DNA of 64,000 nt from Micromonospora echinofusca (GTDB lineage Bacteria > Actinomycetota > Actinomycetes > Mycobacteriales > Micromonosporaceae): the NCBI RefSeq assembly GCF_900091445.1, contig NZ_LT607733.1, forward strand, positions 1,381,501 through 1,445,500, written 5' to 3'. This document shows positions 41,804 through 50,130 of this stretch, piece after piece; the stretch's first letter is position 1; each line of letters starts with the position of its first letter. The translations under genes were made by a program, and so were the position numbers. The notes below the pieces were generated by a model. It was not told the DNA's origin, did not search any database, and saw only the letters and a list, made by a program, of their open reading frames with translations.

Positions 41804-41809
41804 AGCGTA
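41804..41809 (-). promoter_or_regulatory. Leaderless-type -10 box for the second kinase operon
   Basis: TACGCT on the minus strand, 6 nt before the GTG at 41797. Confidence 0.5.
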
Positions 41810-41972
41810 GGCGCCGCGGGCCGGTGCGCGGGGCCGACGGGTGTCGCGACCGGCCGTCGCCCCAGGCCGTATCCACGACCGACGGCGGTACGTCGGCAGG
41901 CGACGTCCGGCGGCCGGCACCGCCCGCCGACCGGTCCGGGGTGGACGGAGACGCGCCGCGGGCCGGATCACG

Positions 41973-42002
41973 TTGTGGCCGCCGGCATCGGGTTCGTAGG
42001 CT
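41973..42002 (+). promoter_or_regulatory. Promoter for plsC
   Basis: TTGTGG (41973-41978), 18-nt spacer, TAGGCT (41997-42002); predicted leader of about 58 nt to GTG 42067. The remainder of the 269-nt gap 41798-42066 shows nothing else I can support. Confidence 0.5.
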
Positions 42003-42066
42003 CATGCCCACGACGCAGCCGCGGCGAGCGCGGCGGCGTCGCGACCACCCCTGGGAAAGGACGCCG

Positions 42067-42774
42067 GTGCTGTACTGGCTGATGAAGTACGTACTCCTCG
42101 GCCCGCTGCTGAGGCTGGTCTTCCGCCCGCAGGTCGAGGGGCTGCACCACGTGCCCGACACCGGGCCGGTGATCCTCGCCAGCAACCACCTGTCGTTCTC
42201 CGACTCGATCTTCACGCCGCTGGTGGTGAAGCGACGGGTGACGTTCATCGCCAAGGCCGAGTACTTCACCGGCAAGGGCGTCAAGGGCTGGCTGACGAAG
42301 ATGTTCTTCGTCGGCTCCGGCACCATCCCGGTCGACCGTTCGGGCGGCCGGGCGGCCCGCGCGGCGCTGGACACCCAGCTGCGGGTGCTGCGCGGCGGGG
42401 GCATCGCCGGCATCTACCCCGAGGGCACCCGCTCGCCGGACGGGCGGCTCTACCGGGGCAAGACCGGCGTGGCCCGGCTGGCCCTGGAGAGCGGCGCCCC
42501 GGTGGTCCCGACGGCGATGCTCAACGCCGACGAGATCCAGCCGCCCGGCAAGCTGATCCCCAAGATCGCCCGGGTGCGGATCCGGTTCGGCCCGCCGCTG
42601 GACTTCTCCCGCTACGCCGGAATGGCCGGCGACCGGTTCGTCGAGCGCGCGGTGACCGACGAGATCATGTACGAGCTGATGGAGCTCTCCGGCCGCGAGT
42701 ACGTCGACATGTACGCCCAGAAGGCCAAGAGCCCGCCCGCCAACCCCGTCCCGCGCGAGCCGGTCCCCGTCTGA
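42067..42774 (+). CDS. 1-acyl-sn-glycerol-3-phosphate acyltransferase (PlsC family)
   Basis: 235 residues. Acyltransferase motif H41-x4-D46 (NHLSFSD) and the substrate-binding YPEGTRS near 118-124, with GAPVVPTAM further on. Makes phosphatidic acid or acylates a related lipid. I chose GTG 42067 (MLYWLMKYVLLGPLLR) with GGAAAGGA upstream; an earlier in-frame ATG at 42004 would add a basic, unconserved-looking stretch. Corresponds in position to a PlsC gene of the same mycobacterial block. Confidence 0.9.
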   Translation: MLYWLMKYVLLGPLLRLVFRPQVEGLHHVPDTGPVILASNHLSFSDSIFTPLVVKRRVTFIAKAEYFTGKGVKGWLTKMFFVGSGTIPVDRSGGRAARAALDTQLRVLRGGGIAGIYPEGTRSPDGRLYRGKTGVARLALESGAPVVPTAMLNADEIQPPGKLIPKIARVRIRFGPPLDFSRYAGMAGDRFVERAVTDEIMYELMELSGREYVDMYAQKAKSPPANPVPREPVPV

Positions 42775-42831
42775 CCGGCCCGCGCCGGGCGCGGACGGTG
42801 CCACCTTCGACGCGGTGCGCCAGCCCCGGCG

Positions 42832-45800
42832 TCAGCAGGCCACGGCCGTGCCGGCGGGCGCCGCCGGAGGGCGGGCCAGGTCCAGCAGGACGGGGGCGTC
42901 GTTGCGCAGCGCGAAGGCGCGCAGCTCGGCCAGCTCCGGGCGGGCCGCCGTCGACTCGCCGGCCCGCTCCAGCTCCACCGTCGCGAAGGTCAACGCGAGC
43001 ATCCGGTCGGTCACGTCCGGGATGCCGGCGTAGATCTCGGCGCCGGCCAGGTGCAGCTCCGCGGCCCGCCGGTGGTCGCCGTCCGCCGCGGCCAACGCGC
43101 CGGTCACCGTCCGCCGCGCCGCCTCCGACCAGGGCGTACGGTGACCCACCCGGTCCAGCATCCCGCGCACCCGGACCGCCGCGTCCCGCCCGGCGAGGCT
43201 GGCCGCGAAGCCGGCCGCCGCGATCCACTCCCCGCTGGCCAGGGCCGGCACCGCCGACCAGGAGTCGGCCAGCTCGTCGATCAGCGCCGTCGCCTCCGTA
43301 CGGCGCCCCTGAAGGGCCCGGCAGAGCGCGCCCATGCCCAGCATCGTCCAGTGCGGCCGGTGGAAGCCCCCACGGCGGGCGGCGTCCAGCGCGGCCGCCA
43401 CGTCGTCGCTGTACGTGGCGGCGGCGTCGTGGTCGGAGTGCGAGCGCGCCGGCGGCACCCGATCGCCGCGCAGCACCAGCAGGCAGGCGCGCAGGCCACG
43501 GACCTGCATGTCCCAGCTGCCCGTCGGGGTGTCCACGAACGCCTCGGCGGCGGCCAGCAGCCGGCCGAAGTCGCCCTCGAACCAGGCGCGCATGGCCTCG
43601 GCCGAGTAGCTCGTGGTCAGCGTCTGCCCGCTGGCCTTGCGCGTCGGCAGCGACGAGAGCAGGGCGTCGGAGCGCAGCCAGTCGCCCTCCTCGCAGACGG
43701 CGTAGGCGAGGTTCTGCATGGCCCGGGGCAGGGCGATCAACTGGCCGGCGCGGCTGACCTCGACGATGTTGTGCAGATCGTCCAGGCCGGACCGGTCGCC
43801 CGCCTGGTAGCGGGCGATGGCCGAGGTGATCCGGGCGTTGGTGCGGGTCTCGGTCAGCCCCAGGCGCTCGCCGATCTCCGCCGCCCGTTCGGCCGCGGCG
43901 ACCGCCGGATCCCGCTCGTAGTTCAGCATGTGCAGCCGGCCCAGCTCGGCGTAGGCGTCCGCCTTCTGCGGGCTGTCCGGCAGCGGGGCGAACAGCTGCA
44001 CGGCCCGGTCCAGGCAGGCCAGGGCGGCGGCCCGGTCGGCGCGCAGCCACGCGGCCTGACCGAGCAGCGTCCAGGCGCGCGCCGCGCAGGCGTCGTCGCC
44101 GTGCGCCAGCAGCCGGTCGGCGAGCGCCTGCAACTGCTCGGGGCCGCCGCCGGAGAGGAAGCCGTTGCCGTCGCGGTAGAAGGAGATCTCGGTGCTGAGC
44201 AGCTCCAACTGGAGCCGGCCGACCGGGTCGGTGTCGTCGGCCAGCCCGAGCGCCCGGCCCGCGTGGCTCGCCGCGACGTCGAGGCTGTGCAGCGCGTACG
44301 CCCGGCGGGCCGCCCGGTGTAGCGCGGCCCGGGCGGGGCCGGCGTACCGGCCGATCTCCATGCCCAGCGTGCGGGCGATCTCGTGGGCCGCCCAGCGGTG
44401 GTGGGCCAGCACCTCGGCCAGGTCGGTGTCCCGGCTCTGCGAGAGCATGTCCAGCCACTGCGCCGTCCGCTCGTGCCGCGCCACCCGCTCGGTACGCGGC
44501 AGCCGCTGGTAGCAGACGTCGCGCACCAGCACGTGCCGGAACCGGTACTCCGGTTGGCCGGCCATCGTGGAGGCGGCCTGCTCGTGCACGAAGTCGCGCT
44601 GCTCCAGCCGGCGCAGCGCGCGTTCCACCGACTCGACGGGCTGCCCGAGCGCGGCGGCCACGGCCCCCGGCCAGAACTGCACGCCGACCACGGCGGCGGT
44701 CAGCAGCACCGTGCGTTCCTTGGCGTCGAGCAGGTCGATGCGGTTGGCGATGACGGCGTGCACGCTCTCCGGCATCGGCAGGTCGAGGTGCTTCTCCAGC
44801 GACCAGCCCCGCCCGGACTGGCGCAGCGCGCCCTGCTCGATCAGCATCCGCACGTACTCGTGGGCGTAGAGCGGGTTGCCGCCGGCCACCTCGATCAGCG
44901 GGGTGAGCATGTCGGCGGAGAAGGCCGCCCGGCCGAACATGTGGGCGTAGAGCGCCGCGATGCCCGTGTCGCGCAGCGGGGGCAGGGTGATGGTCACCGA
45001 GCCGGTGATCGTCCCCGCCCAGCTCGGGTCCCGGTCGACGAGTTCGGGCCGGGCGGTGCAGAGCAGCAGCAGCGGCACGTCCCGGGCGGCGGTGCCGAGC
45101 AGCTCCACGAAGCGCAGCATCGCGTCGTCGGCCCAGTGCAGGTCCTCGAAGACCAGCACGGTCGGTCGCCGGGCGGCGAGGGCCAGCAGGAAGCGCCGCC
45201 ACGCCGACTCGGTCTCCTCGGCCGGCAGCGGCGTGCCCGGCAGGCCCACCATCGGCCGCAGGGCGTCGACGAGGCGCTGCCGCTCGCCCGGGCCGACCAG
45301 CTCGCCGACGGCGGAGGCGAGCCGCTGGGCGGCGCTGGACGCCGGGTCGGTGTCCAGGATGCCGGCCTCGGACTTGACGATGTCGGCCAGCGCCGCGAAC
45401 GTCACGTTCTCGCCGAACGGCGGGCACCGCCCGATGCGCCAGGTCAGCGGCTCGTCGACCAACTGGTCCACGTGCCGGTACAGCTCCCGGACCAGCCGGC
45501 TCTTGCCCAGCCCGGCCCGGCCGAAGACCGTCACCACCTGCGGGCGCCGGTCGCGCAACGACCGGTGCAGGGCGTTGACCAGCATGCCCAGCTCGTGTTC
45601 GCGGTCGATCAGCGGCGTGACGTCCGGCTGCCGGTCGGTCGGCTGCCGGCGTACCGGCGACAGGGCCAGCCACACCTCGGTCGTCGTCGACCGCCCGCGC
45701 AGGGTCACCGGCGGCTGCTCGGAATAGCGGATGGCGTCCCGGGTGAGGGCGTGCGTCACGCCGCAGACCAGCACCCCGCCGGGCGGGGCGACGGACTGCA

Positions 45801-46494
45801 TCCGGGAGGCCGTGTTGACCACGTCGCCGGCCACGATCGCCTGGCCGCCGTCGCGGGCGGCGGCCACGTCGACCAGCGCCTCGCCGGTGGCCACCCCGAC
45901 CCGGAAGCGCAGCGCCTCCGCGCCGGTGGGGGCGAAGCGGGTCAGCACCCGTTGCAGCTCCAGGCCGGCCCGCACGCAGCGCAGCGCGTCGGTCTCGGTG
46001 GCCACGGGCGCGCCGAACAGGGCCATCACCGCGTCGCCGATGTACTTCTCCACCACCCCGCCGTACTGGCCCACGACGCGGCGGGCGGCCGAGAAGAACC
46101 CGGTCTGCATGCCCCGGACCAGCTCCGGGTCGGCCCGCTCGACGTACGGGGTGAAGTCGATGAGGTCGACGAAGAGCACGCTGACCCGGCGGCGGTCCTC
46201 CTGCGGGGCCGCCTGCCGCTCGCTGCCCGGCCGGGCAGCGCCGCAGGAGGTGCAGAACGCCACGTCCCGGGCGAGTGGGCGCAGGCAGTGCGGACACACC
46301 GCGCCCAGCTCGTTGCCGCAGCCGCCGCAGAAGCGGTCGCCCGCGGCGGCCGTACGTCCACAGCGGTCACACTGCGTGGCGATGACACCCTCCACTGGCG
46401 GTCCCGCCGGCGCCGGGATCGGCACCGTTGTGGTGTCAGTATCGCCGTCCGCCCTGCTGTCGGGTACCGGGCTGTTGGTTTGTGGACAGTCCAC
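42832..46494 (-). CDS. Class III nucleotide cyclase fused to AAA ATPase and TPR-like region
   Basis: 1220 residues. N-terminal zinc ribbons (CxxC at 42/45, 56/59, 67/70, 81/84), then a class III cyclase domain (about 103-280) with metal Asp110 (LFVDLIDFT) and Asp154, specificity Lys150 (VEKYIGD) and a GDVVNTASRM motif, consistent with cAMP synthesis. Next an AAA_16-type ATPase (Walker A GRAGLGKS near 325; Walker B-like VLVFEDLHWAD) and a long TPR-like helical C-terminus. Resembles large LuxR/cyclase STAND-type signalling proteins. No membrane segment. A Crp-family gene lies close by. Confidence 0.9.
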   Translation of the reverse strand: MDCPQTNSPVPDSRADGDTDTTTVPIPAPAGPPVEGVIATQCDRCGRTAAAGDRFCGGCGNELGAVCPHCLRPLARDVAFCTSCGAARPGSERQAAPQEDRRRVSVLFVDLIDFTPYVERADPELVRGMQTGFFSAARRVVGQYGGVVEKYIGDAVMALFGAPVATETDALRCVRAGLELQRVLTRFAPTGAEALRFRVGVATGEALVDVAAARDGGQAIVAGDVVNTASRMQSVAPPGGVLVCGVTHALTRDAIRYSEQPPVTLRGRSTTTEVWLALSPVRRQPTDRQPDVTPLIDREHELGMLVNALHRSLRDRRPQVVTVFGRAGLGKSRLVRELYRHVDQLVDEPLTWRIGRCPPFGENVTFAALADIVKSEAGILDTDPASSAAQRLASAVGELVGPGERQRLVDALRPMVGLPGTPLPAEETESAWRRFLLALAARRPTVLVFEDLHWADDAMLRFVELLGTAARDVPLLLLCTARPELVDRDPSWAGTITGSVTITLPPLRDTGIAALYAHMFGRAAFSADMLTPLIEVAGGNPLYAHEYVRMLIEQGALRQSGRGWSLEKHLDLPMPESVHAVIANRIDLLDAKERTVLLTAAVVGVQFWPGAVAAALGQPVESVERALRRLEQRDFVHEQAASTMAGQPEYRFRHVLVRDVCYQRLPRTERVARHERTAQWLDMLSQSRDTDLAEVLAHHRWAAHEIARTLGMEIGRYAGPARAALHRAARRAYALHSLDVAASHAGRALGLADDTDPVGRLQLELLSTEISFYRDGNGFLSGGGPEQLQALADRLLAHGDDACAARAWTLLGQAAWLRADRAAALACLDRAVQLFAPLPDSPQKADAYAELGRLHMLNYERDPAVAAAERAAEIGERLGLTETRTNARITSAIARYQAGDRSGLDDLHNIVEVSRAGQLIALPRAMQNLAYAVCEEGDWLRSDALLSSLPTRKASGQTLTTSYSAEAMRAWFEGDFGRLLAAAEAFVDTPTGSWDMQVRGLRACLLVLRGDRVPPARSHSDHDAAATYSDDVAAALDAARRGGFHRPHWTMLGMGALCRALQGRRTEATALIDELADSWSAVPALASGEWIAAAGFAASLAGRDAAVRVRGMLDRVGHRTPWSEAARRTVTGALAAADGDHRRAAELHLAGAEIYAGIPDVTDRMLALTFATVELERAGESTAARPELAELRAFALRNDAPVLLDLARPPAAPAGTAVAC

Positions 46495-46558
46495 CGGCCG
46501 GTCCTGCCGTTACAGTCAGGCGGCTGATTGTCGACCATTGACCACAGGGGGATTCCCG

Positions 46559-46768
46559 ATGGTGTACGTGATGTTGCAGAGCGACTGGACCGACGGCAAC
46601 GGGGTGAGCCACCTCGCCGGCGACTCCGTCGACGTGGACGCCGCCACGCTGGCCGCGCTCCAGGCGCAGGGCATCGTCAGCGAGCAGTCCGGCGGTGGCA
46701 AGGACGGCACGGAGTGGGTCGGGCCGGGCAGCACCAACTGGGTCGGCCCGGGCAGCAACACTCCCTGA
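46559..46768 (+). CDS. 69-residue protein with duplicated WVGPGS tail
   Basis: ATG at 46559 with AGGGGGA upstream. The first 40 residues look like a small beta fold (MVYVMLQSDWTDG, LAGDSVDVD, TLAALQAQGIV), reminiscent of small phage head-tail or decoration-type domains, but I cannot assign a family. A Gly-rich hinge leads to WVGPGS at 53-58 and again at 61-66, encoded by two near-identical 24-nt units. Divergent from the giant cyclase gene (64-nt gap) and followed 14 nt later by a strong terminator. Function unknown. Confidence 0.72.
   Translation: MVYVMLQSDWTDGNGVSHLAGDSVDVDAATLAALQAQGIVSEQSGGGKDGTEWVGPGSTNWVGPGSNTP
46715..46762 (+). repeat. Two 24-nt tandem units encoding WVGPGS
   Basis: 46715-46738 and 46739-46762 differ at only a few positions and each encodes W-V-G-P-G-S plus two residues: a recent or maintained in-frame duplication. 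Confidence 0.8.
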
Positions 46769-46782
46769 CACCCCACGCGCGC

Positions 46783-46814
46783 AAAAGGGCCGGAGCGACT
46801 GCTCCGGCCCTTTT
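46783..46814. terminator. Strong bidirectional terminator
   Basis: Perfect 14-bp stem AAAAGGGCCGGAGC (46783-46796) with its complement (46801-46814), loop GACT. A-runs and T-runs flank both sides, so it works for the 69-aa gene and for the opposing Crp gene. Confidence 0.9.
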
Positions 46815-46825
46815 CCGCGTACGCC

Positions 46826-47518
46826 TCAGCGCTCGCTCATGCCGGCGCGGCGCCGCAGCGCCGCCACGTCGGTGACCACGATGCGCCGGCCCTCCGTACG
46901 CAGCCAACCCCGGTTGGCGAACGACCCGATGGCCTGGTTGACGCTCTGCCGCGAGCCGCCGGCCATCTCGGCGAGCTGGCTCTGGTTGAGCTCGATGGTG
47001 ATCATCGGGGCCTGGCTCTCGCCGGCCAGCCGCACCAGGGTCTTGGCCACCCGGCCGGGCAGGTCCAGGAAGACGTGGTCGGCGTTCTGCTCGGTCAGCC
47101 GGCGGATCAGCCCACCGAGCGAGCGCATCACCGCGTCGAGGATGCGCGGGTTGGAGTGCACCAGCTCCATGAAGGCGCCCCGGGACAGCGCGAGCGCCTG
47201 GCAGTCCTCGATCGCCTCGGCCGAGGCGGACCGGGTGGAGGCGTCGAGCAGGGAGACCTCGCCCAGCACGTCCGGCGGACGGATGACCGACAGCACCGCG
47301 CGCTCGCCGGTCGGCGCGGTGCGGAAGACCGCGACCGCGCCCCGGCGCAGGACGATGAGGGACTCGCCGGGGTCGTTCTCGACGAAGAGCAGCTGACCCT
47401 TGCGGTACGTGCGGGGCACCGCTGCGGCGATCACCCGCTGGCGGACCTCCGGCTCCAGCCCGGCGAACATCTCCACACCCGTGAGCGCGTCGCCCGGCTC
47501 CGGTAGGCGCATCTCCAC
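46826..47518 (-). CDS. Crp/Fnr-family transcription regulator
   Basis: 230 residues. Cyclic-nucleotide-binding domain (about 17-130) with phosphate-binding-cassette residues Glu87 and Arg96-Ser97 (LGEVSLLDASTRSASA), then a winged HTH (about 170-215; QSQLAEMAGGSRQSVNQAI). The cassette suggests cAMP binding, as in actinobacterial Crp. GTG 47518 has GGAGGGG upstream. The giant cyclase lies 331 nt away on the same strand, across the 69-aa gene. Two GGTGAAC repeats (47561, 47585) lie in its upstream region. Confidence 0.92.
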   Translation of the reverse strand: MEMRLPEPGDALTGVEMFAGLEPEVRQRVIAAAVPRTYRKGQLLFVENDPGESLIVLRRGAVAVFRTAPTGERAVLSVIRPPDVLGEVSLLDASTRSASAEAIEDCQALALSRGAFMELVHSNPRILDAVMRSLGGLIRRLTEQNADHVFLDLPGRVAKTLVRLAGESQAPMITIELNQSQLAEMAGGSRQSVNQAIGSFANRGWLRTEGRRIVVTDVAALRRRAGMSER

Positions 47519-47554
47519 GGCCCAACCCCTCCCCGGTCAAGGACCACAACTCGC

Positions 47555-47591
47555 TCACCGGGTGAACCTGAAGGCCCTCGACGAGGTGAAC
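47555..47591. promoter_or_regulatory. Repeated GGTGAAC and TCACCGGGTGA upstream of the Crp gene
   Basis: GGTGAAC at 47561-47567 and 47585-47591; the first is within TCACC-G-GGTGA (47555-47565). The arm order is opposite to the usual GTGA-N6-TCAC Crp site, so the bound factor is uncertain. The rest of the 272-nt gap 47519-47790 has no clear element. Confidence 0.3.
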
Positions 47592-47790
47592 TGACACCGG
47601 TTCGGCGTCCGGTAGCGGTACACATCAGATCATGACGCTCCCGTCGCTTGCTGTACACCCCTCGAAGCACTTCCGTGACACTCCCGAGCTGCGGCGACCG
47701 GCCTGGCGGCGGACGTCGGCACCGCCGGAGCGGCGGTCCCGCCCGCCCCGGTGGGCCGGGCGTGACGGGCGTGGGCGAGGATGGCCGGTG

Positions 47791-48288
47791 ATGGTCTACC
47801 GCTATTTCTACGACTGCGAGTTCATCGAGGACGGCCGGCTCGTCGACCTGGTGTCGATCGGCGTCGTCGACGAGTACGGCCGCGAGTTCTACGCCGTCTC
47901 GACCGAGTTCGACGACTCGCGGGCCGTGCCCTGGGTGCGCCGCAACGTGCTCGACAAGCTGCCCTCCCCGGCCAACCGCGCCTGGCGCTCGCGCGAGCGC
48001 ATCCGCGACGAGCTGTACGACTTCCTCGTCGAGCCGGTCCGCGACCGCCCGGGCGAGCAGTTGGAGCTGTGGGCCTGGTACGCCGCGTACGACCACGTGG
48101 CCCTGGCGCAGTTGTGGGGCGCCATGCCGGCGCTGCCCCGGGAGATCCCCCGGTTCACCAAGGACCTGCGTCAGCTCTGGGACGACCGGGGCCGGCCGCC
48201 GCTGCCGGACGCCGACGCGGCGCGGCACGACGCCCTGGTCGACGCCCGGCACAACCTGGCCCGGTGGCGGGCGATGACCGGTTCGTAG
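47791..48288 (+). CDS. 3'-5' exoribonuclease of the Rv2179c (exoribonuclease AS) family
   Basis: 165 residues, DEDD-type nuclease: YDCEFIEDGR (D8, E10), AAYDHVAL and HDALVDARHNL supply the acidic residues and His. Closely resembles mycobacterial Rv2179c, a homodimeric exoribonuclease preferring adenylated 3' ends (from memory). ATG 47791 is in frame with an upstream ATG at 47632, but that extension is Arg-rich and unlike the family, so I exclude it. Same genomic neighbourhood as in mycobacteria. Confidence 0.9.
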   Translation: MVYRYFYDCEFIEDGRLVDLVSIGVVDEYGREFYAVSTEFDDSRAVPWVRRNVLDKLPSPANRAWRSRERIRDELYDFLVEPVRDRPGEQLELWAWYAAYDHVALAQLWGAMPALPREIPRFTKDLRQLWDDRGRPPLPDADAARHDALVDARHNLARWRAMTGS

Positions 48289-48348
48289 GTTTGGTCGGTT
48301 CTGTCCCGGGCACCGGTGCGACGTCGAGCCGATGTGAGGGAGAGCCCC

Positions 48349-48852
48349 ATGAGCAACGAACCGACCAGCGCCGACGAGGCCCGGCGTCGGGTCACCGAAC
48401 TGGTCCGCGAGGCCCGCATCTGCATGCTGACCACGAGTGCCGTGGACGGCCGGCTGGTGAGCCGCCCGATGGGACTCCAGGAGGCGGAGTTCGACGGCGA
48501 CCTGTGGTTCTTCGCGTACGCCGACTCCGCCAAGGTCCGGCAGATCCGCGTGAACCCCGAGGTCAACGTCTCCTTCTCCGACTCCCGGCGCAACGCCTGG
48601 GTGTCGGTCGCGGGCACGGCCCGGGAGGGCTACGACCGGGCGAAGGCCGAGGAGCTGTGGAGTCCGGTGCTCAAGGCGTGGTTCCCGGACGGGCTGGAGA
48701 CGCCCGGGCTCACCCTGATCAGGGTGCACGCCGGCTCCGCGGAGTACTGGGACTCTCCGTCGAGCACGATGGTCAACCTGTTCGGGTACGCCAAGGCCGC
48801 GGTGACCGGCAAGCCGCCGAAGGCGGGGGAGAACCACGAGGTCAGCTACTGA
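48349..48852 (+). CDS. Pyridoxamine 5'-phosphate oxidase-like flavoprotein (general stress type)
   Basis: 167 residues, split-barrel FMN-binding fold: ICMLTTSAVDGRLVSRPM, DLWFFAYADSAKVRQIRVNP and VNVSFSDSRRNAWVSVAG match the bacterial general-stress PPOX family (GSP26-like). Probably binds FMN or F420; the substrate is unknown. ATG 48349 with GAGGGAG upstream. Confidence 0.9.
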   Translation: MSNEPTSADEARRRVTELVREARICMLTTSAVDGRLVSRPMGLQEAEFDGDLWFFAYADSAKVRQIRVNPEVNVSFSDSRRNAWVSVAGTAREGYDRAKAEELWSPVLKAWFPDGLETPGLTLIRVHAGSAEYWDSPSSTMVNLFGYAKAAVTGKPPKAGENHEVSY

Positions 48853-48978
48853 CCGGTAGGCCGACCGGCCGGTGGGACCGGCCCGGGGCGCGGTGTCGGC
48901 GCACGCCCGCGGCGACTACAGTGCGCACTGACGGCCCGCCCCGGGCCGGCAACGGCGCCGATGGTCTGATCCGACACA

Positions 48979-48984
48979 TATCCT
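48979..48984 (+). promoter_or_regulatory. Candidate -10 box for pfkA
   Basis: TATCCT (TANNNT), predicted start near 48991 and a 39-nt leader with AGGAGG before the ATG at 49030. A second TACAGT box lies further upstream near 48914. Confidence 0.4.
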
Positions 48985-49029
48985 GGGGCAAATCGGGCTT
49001 CACCTGATGCTCCAGGAGGATGAGCGATC

Positions 49030-50058
49030 ATGCGTATCGGCGTGCTCACCGGCGGCGGCGACTGCCCAGGTCTCAACGCGGTCATCCGGGCGGTGGTCCG
49101 CAAGGGCGTCGCCAGCTACGGCCACGAGTTCGTGGGTTTCCGGGATGGCTGGAAGGGTCCGTTGGAGGGCCTGTCCCGCCCCCTGGGCATCGCGGAGGTC
49201 CGCGGCATCCTGCCGCGCGGCGGCACCATCCTCGGTTCGTCCCGGACCAACCCCTTCAAGATCGAGAACGGCGTCGAGCGGATCAAGGACAACCTCGCCG
49301 CGCAGGGCGTGGACGCGCTCATCGCGATCGGCGGCGAGGACACCCTCGGTGTGGCCACCAAGCTGCACGAGCTCGGGGTGCACGTGATCGGCGTGCCGAA
49401 GACGATCGACAACGACCTCGGCGCCACCGACTACACCTTCGGCTTCGACACCGCCGTCAACATCGCGATGGAGGCGATCGACCGGCTGCACACCACCGCC
49501 GAGAGCCACCACCGCACCCTGGTCGTCGAGGTGATGGGCCGGCACGCCGGCTGGATCGCCCTGCACGCCGGCCTGGCCGGCGGCGCCAACGTGATCCTGC
49601 TGCCGGAGCGGCAGTTCGACGTCGAGCAGGTCGCCGGCTACGTCGAGAAGCGCTTCCAGCACCAGTACGCCCCGATCGTCGTGGTCGCCGAGGGCGCCCA
49701 GCCGCTCGACGGCCAGATGGTCCTGCACAACCAGGAGCTCGACGCGTTCGGCCACGTCCGCCTCGGCGGCATCGGCCAGTGGCTCGCCGAGCAGCTGGAG
49801 GCCAAGACCGGCAAGGAGGCCCGCACCGTCGTGCTGGGGCACATCCAGCGCGGCGGCACCCCGAGCGCCTTCGACCGGGTGCTCGCCACCCGGCTCGGCC
49901 TCCAGGCGATCGACGCCGTCCACGAGGGCGACTGGGGCAAGATGGTCGCCATGCAGAGCACGGACATCGTCCGCGTTCCGCTGGCCGACGCCACCCGCGA
50001 GCTGAAGACCGTGCCGCTGGAGCGGTACGCCGAGGCCGAGGTCTTCTTCGGCAGCTGA
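49030..50058 (+). CDS. pfkA: 6-phosphofructokinase
   Basis: 342 residues. Phosphorylates fructose-6-phosphate. Motifs: LTGGGDCPGLN (6-16), IGGEDTLG (about 98-105), PKTIDND (about 118-124), MGRHAGW and HIQRGGTP. The Asp/Lys pair in GGED and PKTIDND (E. coli positions 104 and 124) is usually linked to pyrophosphate use, yet I recall streptomycete enzymes with the same residues being ATP-dependent, so the donor is open. AGGAGG precedes the ATG. Glucokinase and Pfk occur in the same block in streptomycetes. Confidence 0.94.
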   Translation: MRIGVLTGGGDCPGLNAVIRAVVRKGVASYGHEFVGFRDGWKGPLEGLSRPLGIAEVRGILPRGGTILGSSRTNPFKIENGVERIKDNLAAQGVDALIAIGGEDTLGVATKLHELGVHVIGVPKTIDNDLGATDYTFGFDTAVNIAMEAIDRLHTTAESHHRTLVVEVMGRHAGWIALHAGLAGGANVILLPERQFDVEQVAGYVEKRFQHQYAPIVVVAEGAQPLDGQMVLHNQELDAFGHVRLGGIGQWLAEQLEAKTGKEARTVVLGHIQRGGTPSAFDRVLATRLGLQAIDAVHEGDWGKMVAMQSTDIVRVPLADATRELKTVPLERYAEAEVFFGS

Positions 50059-50130
50059 TCCATCCGCGGCGTCGCGGCGGGCCGTCCAGCCCGTCGCGAC
50101 GCCGGCTCACGGCGAGGGGGTACGACGGCG

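Noticed and set aside
41824..42066. Extended PlsC start upstream of GTG 42067
   Set aside because: Covers the promoter boxes TTGTGG/TAGGCT; the family begins at MLYWLMKYV.
47555..47591. Classical Crp site in the Crp gene upstream region
   Set aside because: TCACC-G-GGTGA has arms in the opposite order to GTGA-N6-TCAC; kept only as an unexplained repeat.
47632..47790. N-terminal extension of the exoribonuclease from ATG 47632
   Set aside because: Adds 53 Arg/Pro-rich residues not expected in the Rv2179c family; ATG 47791 gives the right start and length.
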